Part shown: positions 32,421 to 42,508 of the stretch, in pieces
How positions within the stretch are numbered: the first letter of the stretch is position 1
How the letters are laid out: each line of letters starts with the position of its first letter
From: Dermacentor variabilis
Lineage: Eukaryota > Arthropoda > Arachnida > Ixodida > Ixodidae
DNA length: 64,000 bases
Reading direction: 5' to 3'
Assembly (NCBI RefSeq): GCF_050947875.1
Contig: NW_027460335.1
Span: forward strand, 8,013,928 to 8,077,927
Position numbers and translations under genes: made by a program
The notes under the pieces: generated by a model
What the model saw: only the letters and a program-made list of their open reading frames with translations
Databases searched by the model: none
Told to the model about the DNA's origin: nothing

Positions 32421-33100
32421 AAAAATGCGTCAAATTTGTTTCTATAGCCCTATATTGCAATAAAGCTATTTCTTCCACTTCAGAGCCAATTATCTCCAAA
32501 CACCAAATTTTGCTGCATTTGACTCTTTTTTTTTCAGAAACTACATGCGCTTGGTGGGATCAGTAAAAAAAGGAAAAAATAAAACTAATCTTTGAAAAAA
32601 ATAATCCTAGTTCAGTAACACTACCTTACATTGCTGATTACAATGCCACCAAGGTTAATGCTCTAACCCCAGCAGATCATGAGAAAAAGGGTTACGAACA
32701 TCGCCTTACATGCATGGCAAGAATAGGACCAACCTTGTCCCCTTAAGCTGATAATAACGGACGTTGTTGAAAAAATGCTTGTTACATTTTCCCGAAAAGG
32801 ACTGTTTATTGACATGAAGACGCCAGAATTTGGAGTTAGTTTGTGGGTTGACATGGAGGTGGGTGTTCGGTTAGTGCTTGTTGAGTATTTTGGAAGTTTT
32901 TGTGCTGCCATAGAAGTGTGTGTTAGTGTAGTGTGTGTCTACCTGGTGATGTTAATCATTTGGCTGCAATGTGCTCTGCGTAAATGTTGCGTGATGCAGC
33001 CATCGTCTCACTCATGGCGAGTTTCTTGAACAGCCGAATGTCGGCTGCAGAAACGGCGCTTGACTCGGATTCTTAGGATCTTAGGCGGCAACGCACTCCA
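32421..33100. other. Region without a supported gene
   Basis: AT-rich to about 32650, then GT-rich (about 32820-32960). No recognisable coding frame. The right part may be the decayed end of the Gypsy-A 3' LTR. Confidence 0.4.
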
Positions 33101-33320
33101 TAACTTACGTCTGACTTGGTTTTTGGTGCAGATCGTGATTTCGTGCGTTCGCCAGTGCCGTCCTGTGAGTCCTCACCCCCCTAGTGCGTTACATCGGACC
33201 AAGTGTTATGTCACCCCGGGCGATGTGGGCGCCTTCTTCAAAACGGACTGGGCATGCCTCCGTTACAATAGACTGGAGAAGCGTCGCCGTGGCAAGGGAA
33301 AGTGACGGACAGTCACTACA

Positions 33321-33341
33321 AGGGCTCCCCCCTCCCCCCAA
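33321..33341 (-). other. Gypsy-A polypurine tract and 3' LTR start (copy 2)
   Basis: On the minus strand CTTGGGGGGAGGGGGGAGCC is followed directly by CT and then TGTAGTGACTGTCCGTCAC starting at 33320. A purine run next to an LTR start is the plus-strand primer site of LTR retrotransposons. The LTR start resembles that at 37883. The rest of the 3' LTR is not recognisable. Confidence 0.6.
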
Positions 33342-33345
33342 GAAT

Positions 33346-33960
33346 GCCGGAGGCTGGAATGAAGTGGTAATGATTGGCTCCATTATCGGTGAACTAAACA
33401 CAGGTTGCCGGCGAGCGATACGTGAGGGTGTAGGTTAAAGCTGGTCGAGCCAGGAATGTTGGTTCTCTAAGTCCTACGCGGGACGTTGGCGGAGTGCCTT
33501 GCTGGGTGCCGAAAAAACGGACCAGGAACTCGGTTTGCAGATGCATTGAGCATCTCGGCTGCGCTGACTCCGAGGTCATCCTTGATTGTTGTTGGCAGCA
33601 CCAGTAGTACTAGGGTTAGTTGTGAACGCTGAACGGCTGTGCCGGATAAATTTCACAGCTTGACAGGCTGGGCAGCTTCATGACCAGCTTCCAACATATT
33701 TGTTGATCTCTGGGCAGATGAAGTGGCCTGTGGTAAGCCTCTGCGTCGCTCTTCTGCTGGGATCACTGAGTCCATGCAGTGCATGGAATATTGGTCGCGA
33801 AAACTGATTGGGCATGAACGGGTGAGGAGCTGCCTGCCATGTGTCGCACGTGATTCGTTTTGTTGGGCAGGGAAGTTCACGCCGCTCGGGGTCGTTTTGC
33901 TGGGCGCAAACTAGAACTTGGAGACCCACAGGATCAGCATGCAACACGGCGATCCGTTAC
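33346..33960 (-). pseudogene. Gypsy-A integrase remnant (copy 2)
   Basis: Minus frames read FSRPIFHALHGLSDPSRRAT and QRLTTGHFICPEINKYVGSW, then SCPACQAVKFIRHS, the HHCC zinc-binding region of a retroelement integrase. The second histidine is replaced (GLSD for GLSH). The catalytic core is not readable; RLQTEFLVRFFGTQQG-like sequence to the left may be the core's C-terminal side. Inactive. Confidence 0.65.
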
Positions 33961-34745
33961 ACGCCGTCAGGTAATGATTTTTGAGCACTGAGTTATGGGG
34001 GATGCCTGAAGAAAATTCGGATATAAATAAAAGCTGCCGAAGCTCACGTTCTGAGCACGAGGAAGTACTCATCAAAATGAATGTCAATGGCTTGAAATCG
34101 GTCAGAATGTAAAAGCTACAACCTTTAATAAAAAAAGAAAATTCCTGAAAACGCAATAAATGGCCAACTACTCCCTCTCGAGGGTGCTGTAACAAGCTTC
34201 TGTAGGCTTGAGGCAATCGGAGAAGCCCAGCGGCCTCCATTCTGCATTCGCGCTATTACAGTACGCACGCTCTCGCGACTGCCATAAGGCTGAGTTGGCG
34301 CATGAGGCAACGGATTAAGGAGCAACACTGCAGTCGCCAAGCGCGTTTTAGCTTTCTGGATGGAGTGTTCAAGCTCTAAAGAGCATTCGAAAGAGGGCGT
34401 TCTCTTTTTGGAGTCACGACGCAGCAGGTCGGTACGCGGCTTAAGAACTTGCGCACAGCATGCTACGAATTGCTTGTGAAAATACGTTAGGCAGTGAAAC
34501 TCGCCCAACTTTAGGAACGATTTCGGAGAAGGGAAGATCTCGATTGGCGCCATCATTGATTCTAAAGGATTGATGCATTGGCGAGATATGCGATGGCCGA
34601 GAAAATGCATAGCTTCAACTACGAAAATGCATTTGTGGGGCTTGAGGACCAGGCCGTGTTAATCCAGTGGATCAAACAGAAGGTAACGGTGCTCTTCGTT
34701 TTCTCCGTTCGTGGGGCTTGCAACGTGAATGTCGTCATAGTAGAC
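33961..34745 (-). pseudogene. Gypsy-A RT thumb and RNase H region (copy 2)
   Basis: The minus strand reads CFVYYDDIHVASPTNGENEE (catalytic YYDD at 34742-34731). After one stop it continues as GLVLKPHKCI, MHFLGHRISRQCINPLESM, ELEHSIQKAKTRLATAVLLL and an RNase H-like tail (YILTDFKPLTFILM). The order palm, thumb, connection, RNase H fits Ty3/Gypsy. Frameshifts and one in-frame stop make it a pseudogene, although the YYDD box itself is preserved. Confidence 0.75.
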
Positions 34746-34759
34746 GAAGCAGTAAAGGG

Positions 34760-35865
34760 ATAGAAAATTGGGTGAGTTGGTACGGTAGGATATCGCTGGG
34801 TTGTAGCGCGAAGTGACACCGACAGAGACTAGAAGCAGACAGGACGAGCGCTAACTCTCAACTAAATCTTTGTTGAACCTATCAACATATATATAAGTGA
34901 TTGCAGATACCACAGCATACGAACATGACGAGGTCTAGAGTTATGAGTTAAATATATCAGGTAGGGAAGCCAAAACCCAAACTGAAAAGGAATCTACTTC
35001 ACTTTAACAAACGTGGTGAGCAGTTTTTGATATTCGCTTTCTAACAGAGACATTGATGCGTGGCTAACGCAAGTCCCCTCTAACCATACTAATTTTGAAA
35101 TGCCTCAATTATTTCTCGTCTGCTTCGGTGTTTGAGACTTGGAAGCATTCTCGTGTCATCAAAAAAAAAAAAAGGTTTCCAACCGCAATTGAAACAATGT
35201 TACACTAGATGTGAAGTATTAGGGTTATTAGATTATTGTTTGCGTTCTTTTAGTGGGATATTGATACATCTGCCGGTCTTTATATTGGAAGTTTTCCCAC
35301 ACTTGAGTGGAATCTGATAAACTATGCCAGCGTTACAAGGCACTAAAGGGGACACATGGCTAACGCCGCTATAATTTTTGTCCTCTTTTGCCACCTTGTT
35401 CAAGTTGCCTATTTAAAATTGGACTGAGCGGCAAGTGTATAAATATCAGATTAAAAACACAGGAAATCCCTTAACCATAAAGCTTCACATCTAGCGTCGC
35501 ATTGTTTGAATTGCGATTATAAACCATTGCTTCAAGACACAAAAACCCTTTCAAGACGTAAATGCGAATCCACATCGGAAGTAATTCCGGCATTTTACAA
35601 TAAAAGCATTAGGAGAGACTAGCGTTACCCACGCATCAATATCTCTGTTAGAAAGCGAAGTTCGATGTCTTCTCTGTACGTGTGTTAAACTGCACGTGTG
35701 TCTTTAGCTCTTGTCATGTTTATATTCTGCGGTATTTGCAATCACTTATATATATGTTCATAGTTTCAATAAAGATTTAGTTGAGAGTTATCGCTCGTCC
35801 TGTCGTCCTGTCTGCTTCTGGTCTCTGTCTTTGTCACTTCACGTTATTCTCCAAGAATATGTTTG
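34760..35865. mobile_element. Penelope-like insertion: two 3' halves head to head
   Basis: The ends are inverted: GAAGTGACACCGACAGAGAC at 34810 and, on the opposite strand from 35840, GAAGTGACAAAGACAGAGAC. Similarity continues inward (AGAAGCAGACAGGACGA, ACTCTCAACTAAATCTTT, ATATATATAAGTGATTGC). Both arms carry GIY-YIG-type endonuclease traces: minus strand 35345-35131 (IVYQIPLKCGKT, HCFNCGWKP) and plus strand 35400-35600 (HCLNCDYKPLLQDTKTLSR). It interrupts the Gypsy-A RT just before its YYDD box. Exact junctions are uncertain; a short TCGTC may be the target repeat. Confidence 0.65.
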
Positions 35866-36215
35866 ACGACAATATACGGGAGTCCGAGCGTAACCTAGTT
35901 CATTAACTTTTGGAAAGTTTGCTCCACATTCTACAAAACTAATGTAGGCTTTATGGAGTAGTGATTGTTTTCTTTGGAATGTCACTCGGTAGACTAGTAA
36001 GTTGGTGGTACTCGCTCGTCAAGTGGATCTTGCTCGATATTTTGCTCCCTGCGAGAGCGGCGCTGGATCCATGCGTGTGGGCAAGGGTATATTGATCCGG
36101 ATTAGCGAAGGGATTCAAAACTCTGTAATCAACACAAGGCCGACAATCGCAGTGTCCTACTTTTGAACCACATCGAAAGGTGAAGACCATTTGCTGGATG
36201 AAGGACAAATAACGC
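35866..36215 (-). pseudogene. Gypsy-A reverse transcriptase, N-terminal palm (copy 2)
   Basis: The minus frame 36208-35951 reads GHCDCRPCVDYRVLNPFANP, DQYTLAHTHGSSAALAGSKI, SKIHLTSEYHQL and PKKTITTP. After a shift it continues as NVEQTFQKLMN and LGLPYIVV. These are Gypsy RT blocks leading to the catalytic box, which lies beyond the PLE insertion at 34742. Inactive because split and frameshifted. Confidence 0.75.
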
Positions 36216-36559
36216 CGAGATTAAGCATGTGTTCGAACTTGCGGTGGGTGACTTCCTAACTTCGTCCATCGAGCCTTCGTGGCCGGGCTACAAAATGCGG
36301 GGTTGTGGTGGTACTCTGTTGCGTCACCTTTTGCTTCAACGACAGCGCACAGTTTCGGGGTTTTATAAGTTGCGTCTCTCACCAAATTTCTCCCCGTATA
36401 TTGAGATCGGCAGAAATGTACATATAGCAGATGAGGGGAAGTTGCATAGCACGCCAAGTACATCAAGGGTTGTGACGTGATCCTTTAGGCGCCGATCTCG
36501 AACAGTCAAATCGACATTGTAGTGTAGGGAGAGGTGACGTTGGCAATCACAAACATCCA

Positions 36560-36870
36560 TCTGTGCGAGCGTCGGAGTTCAATGTCTAGCTTTATTCACT
36601 GGTCCCCATAGAAGCGATAACAGTTTTGTTCCCTGCATGCACGGTGGGTGTTAACATGCCGCGTTGGCGATATGCGGCCGTAGTGGGAACAATAAACAGC
36701 TCGGCTACGGTGTCGACGAGCAGGTGAGTGCCGGTGATGCGATCGAATATGAAGAATAAACGGTTTGCACGAGGACCCATGTCGTATGGCGCTTTACCGG
36801 CAGGCCGGTGGATTTCTTGTCCATAAACACGGTTGGGTGCAACGACTTGCTTGTACACCAAAGTGAAATT
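36560..36870 (-). pseudogene. Gypsy-A aspartic protease (copy 2)
   Basis: The frame reads MGPRANRLFFIFDRITGTHL, then LVDTVAELFIVPTTAAYRQR and TPTVHAGNKTVI. This is a protease region with DTV instead of the catalytic DTG. It is better preserved in frame than in the tandem units. Confidence 0.75.
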
Positions 36871-36889
36871 GGTACCAGCACAAATGGCG

Positions 36890-37640
36890 CCGCGAGGCTA
36901 TAGGTGCGTTGCAAGACTATGGAGGTGAACGGTTGTGCGAAAATTGGTCGCCAGTGTTGCCACCCGACAACAGCTTCTCCAGTGCACTGGTAAGGTGGCT
37001 GAAGGTTTCCTCCAGGAGCCAGAGTTGGTTTCCTGGCTCCGAGATCCTCGCAGCGGCGACACGTATCTGCGCCGCAAACAAGTAGCCAAATACGCTATCA
37101 GGCAGTGCAGCTAGCCGATAGAGACTCATTGTCACGAAACCCGCCAGTAAATGCTTGCTGAATGTGGGAGGCGTTGTAAGAACACCTGAGGCAAAATTGG
37201 AAGGGTTCTCTCCTCTGCAATGTGCTCATCCAGTAACTGACGCGAGCGGTGCGGGAGTTGTGATGGTCATTGGTCGCCGAGTTCCTCGGAGACGAGCGGT
37301 TAGAGCTTTAACCATTGCGATGGCTGGATGCGCTGGAGGACTCTGCGTTTCAGGTCATCGTATGCTGTGGCCGAAGGTGTACGCGCTAGCAATTCCCCTA
37401 TGTCATCGGCGATCTGGTATGGTAGTGCGTCTATTACGCGCATGTACTTTGCTGTCCGCGAAGTGAAGCGCCAAAGTTAAAAACGAGCGTGTACTTGCGT
37501 ATACGAACCTCGAGGATTCTTGGGCCAAAACCTCTGAAGCTGAAACTCTGCGGCGACGACAGGAGGCAAATTCGTGACGTCGATTGTGTCAGCAGGAGCA
37601 GGAGCACCGTCGTCCATGGTTAGTGTTTGAAAAGGCCTTC
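36890..37640 (-). pseudogene. Gypsy-A gag (copy 2)
   Basis: The frame at 37135-36917 reads MSLYRLAALPDSVFGYLFAA and SEPGNQLWLLEETFSHLTSA. Upstream frames give EFQLQRFWPKNPRGSYTQVH, YMRVIDALPYQIADDIGELL and SATAYDDLKR. The block order matches the gag of the tandem units. Frameshifted. Confidence 0.7.
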
Positions 37641-37689
37641 CATATTCTCCGTCACCTGTGTCGGGAGTATGGTTACGCCTGTGTCGGGA

Positions 37690-37883
37690 GTATGTCGGGA
37701 GTAAGAATTTACGTTGTGACACCTTGAGAATGTAGAGTCGACTAGATCTATTGGAAATTAAAAGCAGGTTTGCCAAGTGGCTATGGTTGCGCCCTAGTCG
37801 GGTCGCCGATTCGGTTACATGAAAGGCCTACGGGCAATGCCCCCAAAAACGAGGCACCGCACAGTAACGGACGGTAGCTACAA
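37690..37883 (-). repeat. Gypsy-A putative 5' LTR (copy 2)
   Basis: It starts at 37883 on the minus strand with TGTAGCTACCGTCCGTTACT and is collinear with 12937-12740. It includes a degraded polyadenylation motif (CCAATAGA). The distance to gag suits a short LTR plus leader. Confidence 0.4.
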
Positions 37884-38289
37884 GTACCTCGGTCCATTAC
37901 AAGACAACTGCTATGTGACGGCTCACCTTTATTTCAGCAAGTGTGTCACTCACCGTAGAGCCCTCAACGGATGATGACGAGTATTCATTGAGATGCAAGA
38001 AGAAATGCACAAATAACGGTAAGAGTATTTCTTTAGGATGTAATTATCCTACGCCATTCTCGCTACTCACGAATCCCTAATATCATCAGTATGTAAAGTC
38101 TGCGGATCATCTAGTAATGGTAATAAAACACGCATATCGCCTGTTTCTGCGCTTCTAGTCGTAGTCGCAGTGTTGAGAAGTACAGCTAAAGTTCAATATA
38201 GGAAAAAGTTTTTATAAAGGATAAGCCTCGAGACACACTAAACCTAATGCGGAAATACGTCCGCAGCTAGAAAGACGCAAGAAATTGTC
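37884..38289. other. Non-coding DNA flanking Gypsy-A (copy 2)
   Basis: No gene. It is collinear with 8413-8855 in the tandem units, so the flank was duplicated together with the element. Confidence 0.5.
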
Positions 38290-39047
38290 ACTCGCTTGTT
38301 TCGATGCCAGAATGCCAAAGCTGAATGTCGGAGCACGGGCATAGCGCAAGCAGCAGTTGCGTCTGGCGACAGGGGTAAATGTAGAAATCGGCCTTCGTGC
38401 TAATGTACTCCGGTCGGTTCGTTTCGGATCTGTTTCGCTTTTCATTGCTGTCTTTGCCAGCTACATGAAACCACGCACAAAGCACGCCGCTAAGGAAGCA
38501 GAACTTGCGGAAAACACGCTCGCGCAGCTTATCGGCGCAAGAAAGCCTTCAGATGTGTGGAAAGTCGACGATCGTTCCCGTCGCTACATGTGGCTGCATG
38601 CTTTTATCTCTTACTGCAAAATTTTATAGTGGTGTTGGTTGTAACATTATTCAACCAGCTAGCTATAGAATTCAGCTGCAGTGTGTCAAGTGGGATTCAT
38701 TTCAGTTTTCACAAAGAAGAAAAAGCGAGAGGCGATGCGAGACGAATGCAAACATAAATACCTTTTTTCGAGAGCTTGGCTTCACCGCAGTCGTGGCCGA
38801 GTGCACCGCGCGCCAGCCACAGCTGCGGTAGGTGGCAAGTTCGAAACCCACCGCGCGCACCCACCGTGAAAAAAAAATGTGGGTACAGGCGCTCCCGAAC
38901 CCGGAAGTTGTAGGGATGTATCACCTGAAGGAGTGCACCTCACCGCGGAATGCCCAGCGGGACACGTAGTTTCGATCTGTGACCCGTAAGGGTGGTTATG
39001 TTCACTGGTCGTAATGCGGACACAGCTGCCTTCGTCACTATGACGGA
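38290..39047 (+). repeat. F repeat, copy beside Gypsy-A copy 2
   Basis: It carries the tRNA-like core with box A GTGGCCGAGTG (about 38793) and box B AAGTTCGAAACCC (about 38837), a longer intact head (CTCGCGCAGCTTATCGGCGC), and the tail GACCCGTAAGGGTGG. It joins an R repeat at about 39048. Confidence 0.6.
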
Positions 39048-39935
39048 GTTTGTCCCACTACAATCACGAAGGCATGTAGAAGTAAAATTTCTGTCCCAAC
39101 CTTCATCGCTTGTGCTTTTCCATTCTTCCTTCGTGCGTTTTCTTTTATTGTGCCGAAGTTTTACTCATCAGGAATGCAAGGCCAACTCGCCCAATATTTA
39201 TTCCTCGTCGGCTACAAACAACATTATAATTCAAATTTTGCTGTTCATAGGTAACTATGTATATTTGTAAGCTTTTTTCAAACATGTGAACAAGTCGCCT
39301 GATGAGTTGGTCGCTTGCTTTCGTCTGTGCGTTTCACCGTGGTGATTACGGGTGATGATCTGAGCAAGACGTACCATTTTCCGTCCACAGAAACAAGCCG
39401 CAATCTGTTGTGTAGTTACGTTTAGGTCACTGTTAGAGAACCTCAGCTAGGTAAAATTATTCGGCAAGACCACTCTACGGTGTGCCTTATAATCATATCA
39501 CATTTCTGGGAAGAACAGACAAGAATTTATTTAATTTAGTTTTCATTTCTGCCCTGATCGCCACAGTAACGATTCCTCCTGCTTATTGTGACCAACTGTA
39601 ATGAGGGTCAATTTGCCATTTCATTCTGAAATTCGATACCGTATGTAACGATAAGAACAAGTATTCTACCTATAAACATGCGCCAGCTAACACGCGAAAA
39701 CATTCAAAAGAATTACAAGAAGGAAAACAAGGAAAACAAAGAGAGTCTTTGCGCTTGTCAAAGTATCTGCTATGTGTCCCACCTGTTCCTTTCTTCGTCC
39801 ATATGCTTCTGTGCTACGATGTAAATAATGCCGCACCAAGTGGCCCACTAATATCTACTCTTCTATGTATAGTGTGGCATTTCTTAGCCTATGAACCAAC
39901 CTAGGTCGCAGTATTAGGTATGTCATTGAAATATT
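39048..39935 (+). repeat. R repeat copy 2, first part
   Basis: It matches 20620-21469 and 59430-60260 (GCATGTAGAAGTAAAATTTC, CCCAATATTTATTCCTC, ACCAACCTAGGTCGCAGTAT). It is uninterrupted at the position where copy 1 carries the hAT-like insertion. It stops at AAATATT (39929-39935), which recurs at 45351-45357. Confidence 0.85.
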
Positions 39936-40345
39936 GGAGGACGCTTATGCTTCCCCTTCAAGATTGGAACACGATAGCGTTATCGAGGATATTGGGGCAT
40001 CCTCGCAACGGTCCCCGCGCGGCCCCAATGCGCTCAACCGAGACGAAGGGGAGAAGCGAGCGATTGGCGCGCCACCTGTTGGGGCAGCGCCGTACATTGC
40101 GAGGAGGGGGTCTTCTGTGTATGCCACAACATGGCTCTGCGTGTGCGCGAAGCGCAGAATCAATGTTGCGGAAACGTACTTCGCTACCGTTTATCTGCGA
40201 CTTGTGTAATTTACATGCTCATGATTACCCATTACACGCTCATAAACACCACATTCACTAGAGGCACTTTTGTCCCGTTTGAAACGTCGAACTCACGGCT
40301 GAGTCATTCTGCTTCCGGCTCCCGAGCTGAACGGATCATAGGATC

Positions 40346-41727
40346 ATGGGCTCCAATGGAGCGGCATATGCGGCTGTTAGCCGCGGCAACAGGCTTTCGA
40401 CGGAGAAACATAACGATTACCAGATTATTTTGCCGCGGCTACTTACAGGAGGTATAGTGTTAAACACAAGTTTTTTTTGCACGGCGACGCTCGTGTTCGC
40501 CCGTTTCACGTACAGGATTCTCGAGACGCGCTTCAAGCTGTTGGTTTGCTCTCTGGCGTCTTCGCCCTTGAAGCGTACCAAATCAACCACGTATGGGTGG
40601 TGACGATGAAGACAGCCGAGGTTGCCCAAAAGCTGGCGGCCCTGAAGGAGCTGCAGGTGAAGGGGCGTCGCTGCTTGGTCATCGACCCCAAGGAAGAAGA
40701 GGTGAAGCTTCTTATCCACTGGCTTCTGCATGGGGTGGACGACGAAGACGTCAAAACAGCGCTGGCCTCCTTCGGCAGGGTGACGGAAGTGACCCGAGAG
40801 AGCTGGCGAGTGGATGGCGTTTCCGACAAGGGCTCGACGACCCGAGCAGTTCTGCTGCAGCTGAAGGCTGGAATGAAAGTTGACGACCTGCCTCACCAGA
40901 TCCGCGTCGCAGGCGAGCTTGCGCTGGTGGTAGCCCCAGGTCGCCCCCTGCAGTGCTTACGCTGCCGGGGCTCTGGCCACGTTCGACGAGAATGCAAGGT
41001 TCCCCGTTGTGCCCGGTGCAGGCTTTTTGGACACAACGACGCGGGCTGTGTACGCTCTTGTGCAGTAGCCGCGCGCTCGGCGCAGAGCGAGCCGTCGACA
41101 TCAGAACATATGGTGGACGTGACCGACGCGGAGGAAGCGGCCAAGGGTGCTGGAAACAGCAACGTGGCGGCAGAAACGAGCGAGATGAGCACGCCAACCG
41201 AAGGAGGACGGAACAAAGTACCTCCCCCCAAGGACCCAGTAGCTACACTCGAGAGCGTGAGGACGGCCCCGCAAGAAAATGAGAACCGCCAGCCAGCTAC
41301 GGATGCTACGCAGGCAGAGGAAGACAACGCGACCCCAACTGGCGCCCGCCTCGAAGGCGTCTCGGCACCGGTCAAGAGGTCACTGCAGCAGGAGGAGAAA
41401 ATCAACGGAAAGGCCTGCGGTGACTCCGAGGCACCGCCCGCTAAGACGCTACCCGGCAGGCGCTCCAGCCTCAAGCCTAAGCCGAAGCTGGAGGGCTCGC
41501 GGCGAAGACGACCAAAGACGAACTCGGGCGACGGCTACCGGATGGCCATGGAGGCGTCTAGCGGTCAGCTAGACGTTAAGGTGAGCACCATGCTCGGGGC
41601 TTTCTCCCCTCCGGTTTTCATCAATAATGGCTACCAACCCGTCGCTTTGCCTCGCCACGCTAAACGTTCGAGGTCTGGCCGCCAAAAGGAAACAGAGTCA
41701 AGTGTACAGACTGCTAGTGGACCATGA
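40346..41727 (+). pseudogene. LINE ORF1, zinc-knuckle RNA-binding protein (one frameshift)
   Basis: The likely start is the ATG at 40346 (MGSNGAAYAAVSRGNRLSTE). Similarity moves one frame between about 40480 and 40500 into the long frame that ends at 41727. That frame has no ATG of its own at 40477, so it is not an independent start. Counting within the long frame, residues about 65-130 look like an RNA-binding fold. Two CCHC knuckles follow: C160-C163-H168-C173 (CLRCRGSGHVRREC) and C178-C181-H186-C191 (CARCRLFGHNDAGC). The C-terminal half is low-complexity, Ser/Pro/Lys-rich, with a basic stretch (SRRRRPK). ORF1 proteins of this type coat element RNA. ORF2 overlaps its end. Confidence 0.8.
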
Positions 41728-42508
41728 CCTCGACGTTTTAGCAGTGCAAGAAACCAAGGTAGACGGCGAGGAGGAGACCGGGAGCATGATGCAAAGGTAC
41801 ACGTACAACTACTATACGGTAGTGAGCCACGCCTTGGGGACTTCGGTGGGGTGTGTCTTGTTCGTGAGGAAGCTTCCAGGCCTGGTTATAGGCGGTTAGT
41901 TCTCGTGCTCTTCCGATCGACTTGTCGTTTGTGATTTCAGCTATTGCGATGTCCAATGGCCCGTGCTGTGCATTTATGCGCCTAATACGGTGCAAGAAAG
42001 GGTACATTTCTTTTTGAACTTGAAGCACCACGTCTCTGTGCACAAAACGGTAGCCTGTGTTGGGGACTTCAATTGTGTATTGCACATCGAAAATAGCTCT
42101 ACGCGACGCGTAATTTACGACAAAAGCAGCGATATCATGGCGCAGATCGTACACGAATTTGAATTAGAGGATGTCGCTCAGTGTTTCAGGGCTGACCGAG
42201 AAGAGAGGTACACCCACGTCCAGGGAGTAAGGCATGCACAATTAGACCGTATCTATCTATTATATCATTCAGTAGAAGAATGCCAGTGCCATGCAGTTAC
42301 GGCCGTATCCTTTTCTGACCACTGCCTGGTAAAATGCAGGGTGGGCCGCAAGAAAGAACGAAAAGAATTCGACTGGGAACTGTGGAAAAGGAATGCTGAA
42401 ATCCTATGGGATGATACTTTTAACGAAACGGTAGTGAATGCTCTGAATTCTTTGGGAAAAGACAATGAAGTTGAGCGGGGAACGGGAGTTGCTGAAGCAA
42501 ACTATTAA
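41627..42508 (+). pseudogene. LINE ORF2, apurinic-type endonuclease domain
   Basis: It starts at 41627 inside ORF1 with MATNPSLCLATLNVRGLAAK, and QETK at about 41749 supplies the catalytic Glu motif. A stop at 41897 breaks the frame. The domain continues in another frame as MLCIYAPNTVQERVHFF, VGDFNCVL, QLDRIYLLY and FSDHCLVK, which are the GDFN and SDH motifs of LINE endonucleases that nick the target. All main motifs survive, but the gene is split by a stop and a frame change. Confidence 0.8.

Noticed and set aside
40477..40480. An ORF1 start at 40477
   Set aside because: The codon is TTG, and upstream residues in another frame from the ATG at 40346 continue the same protein.
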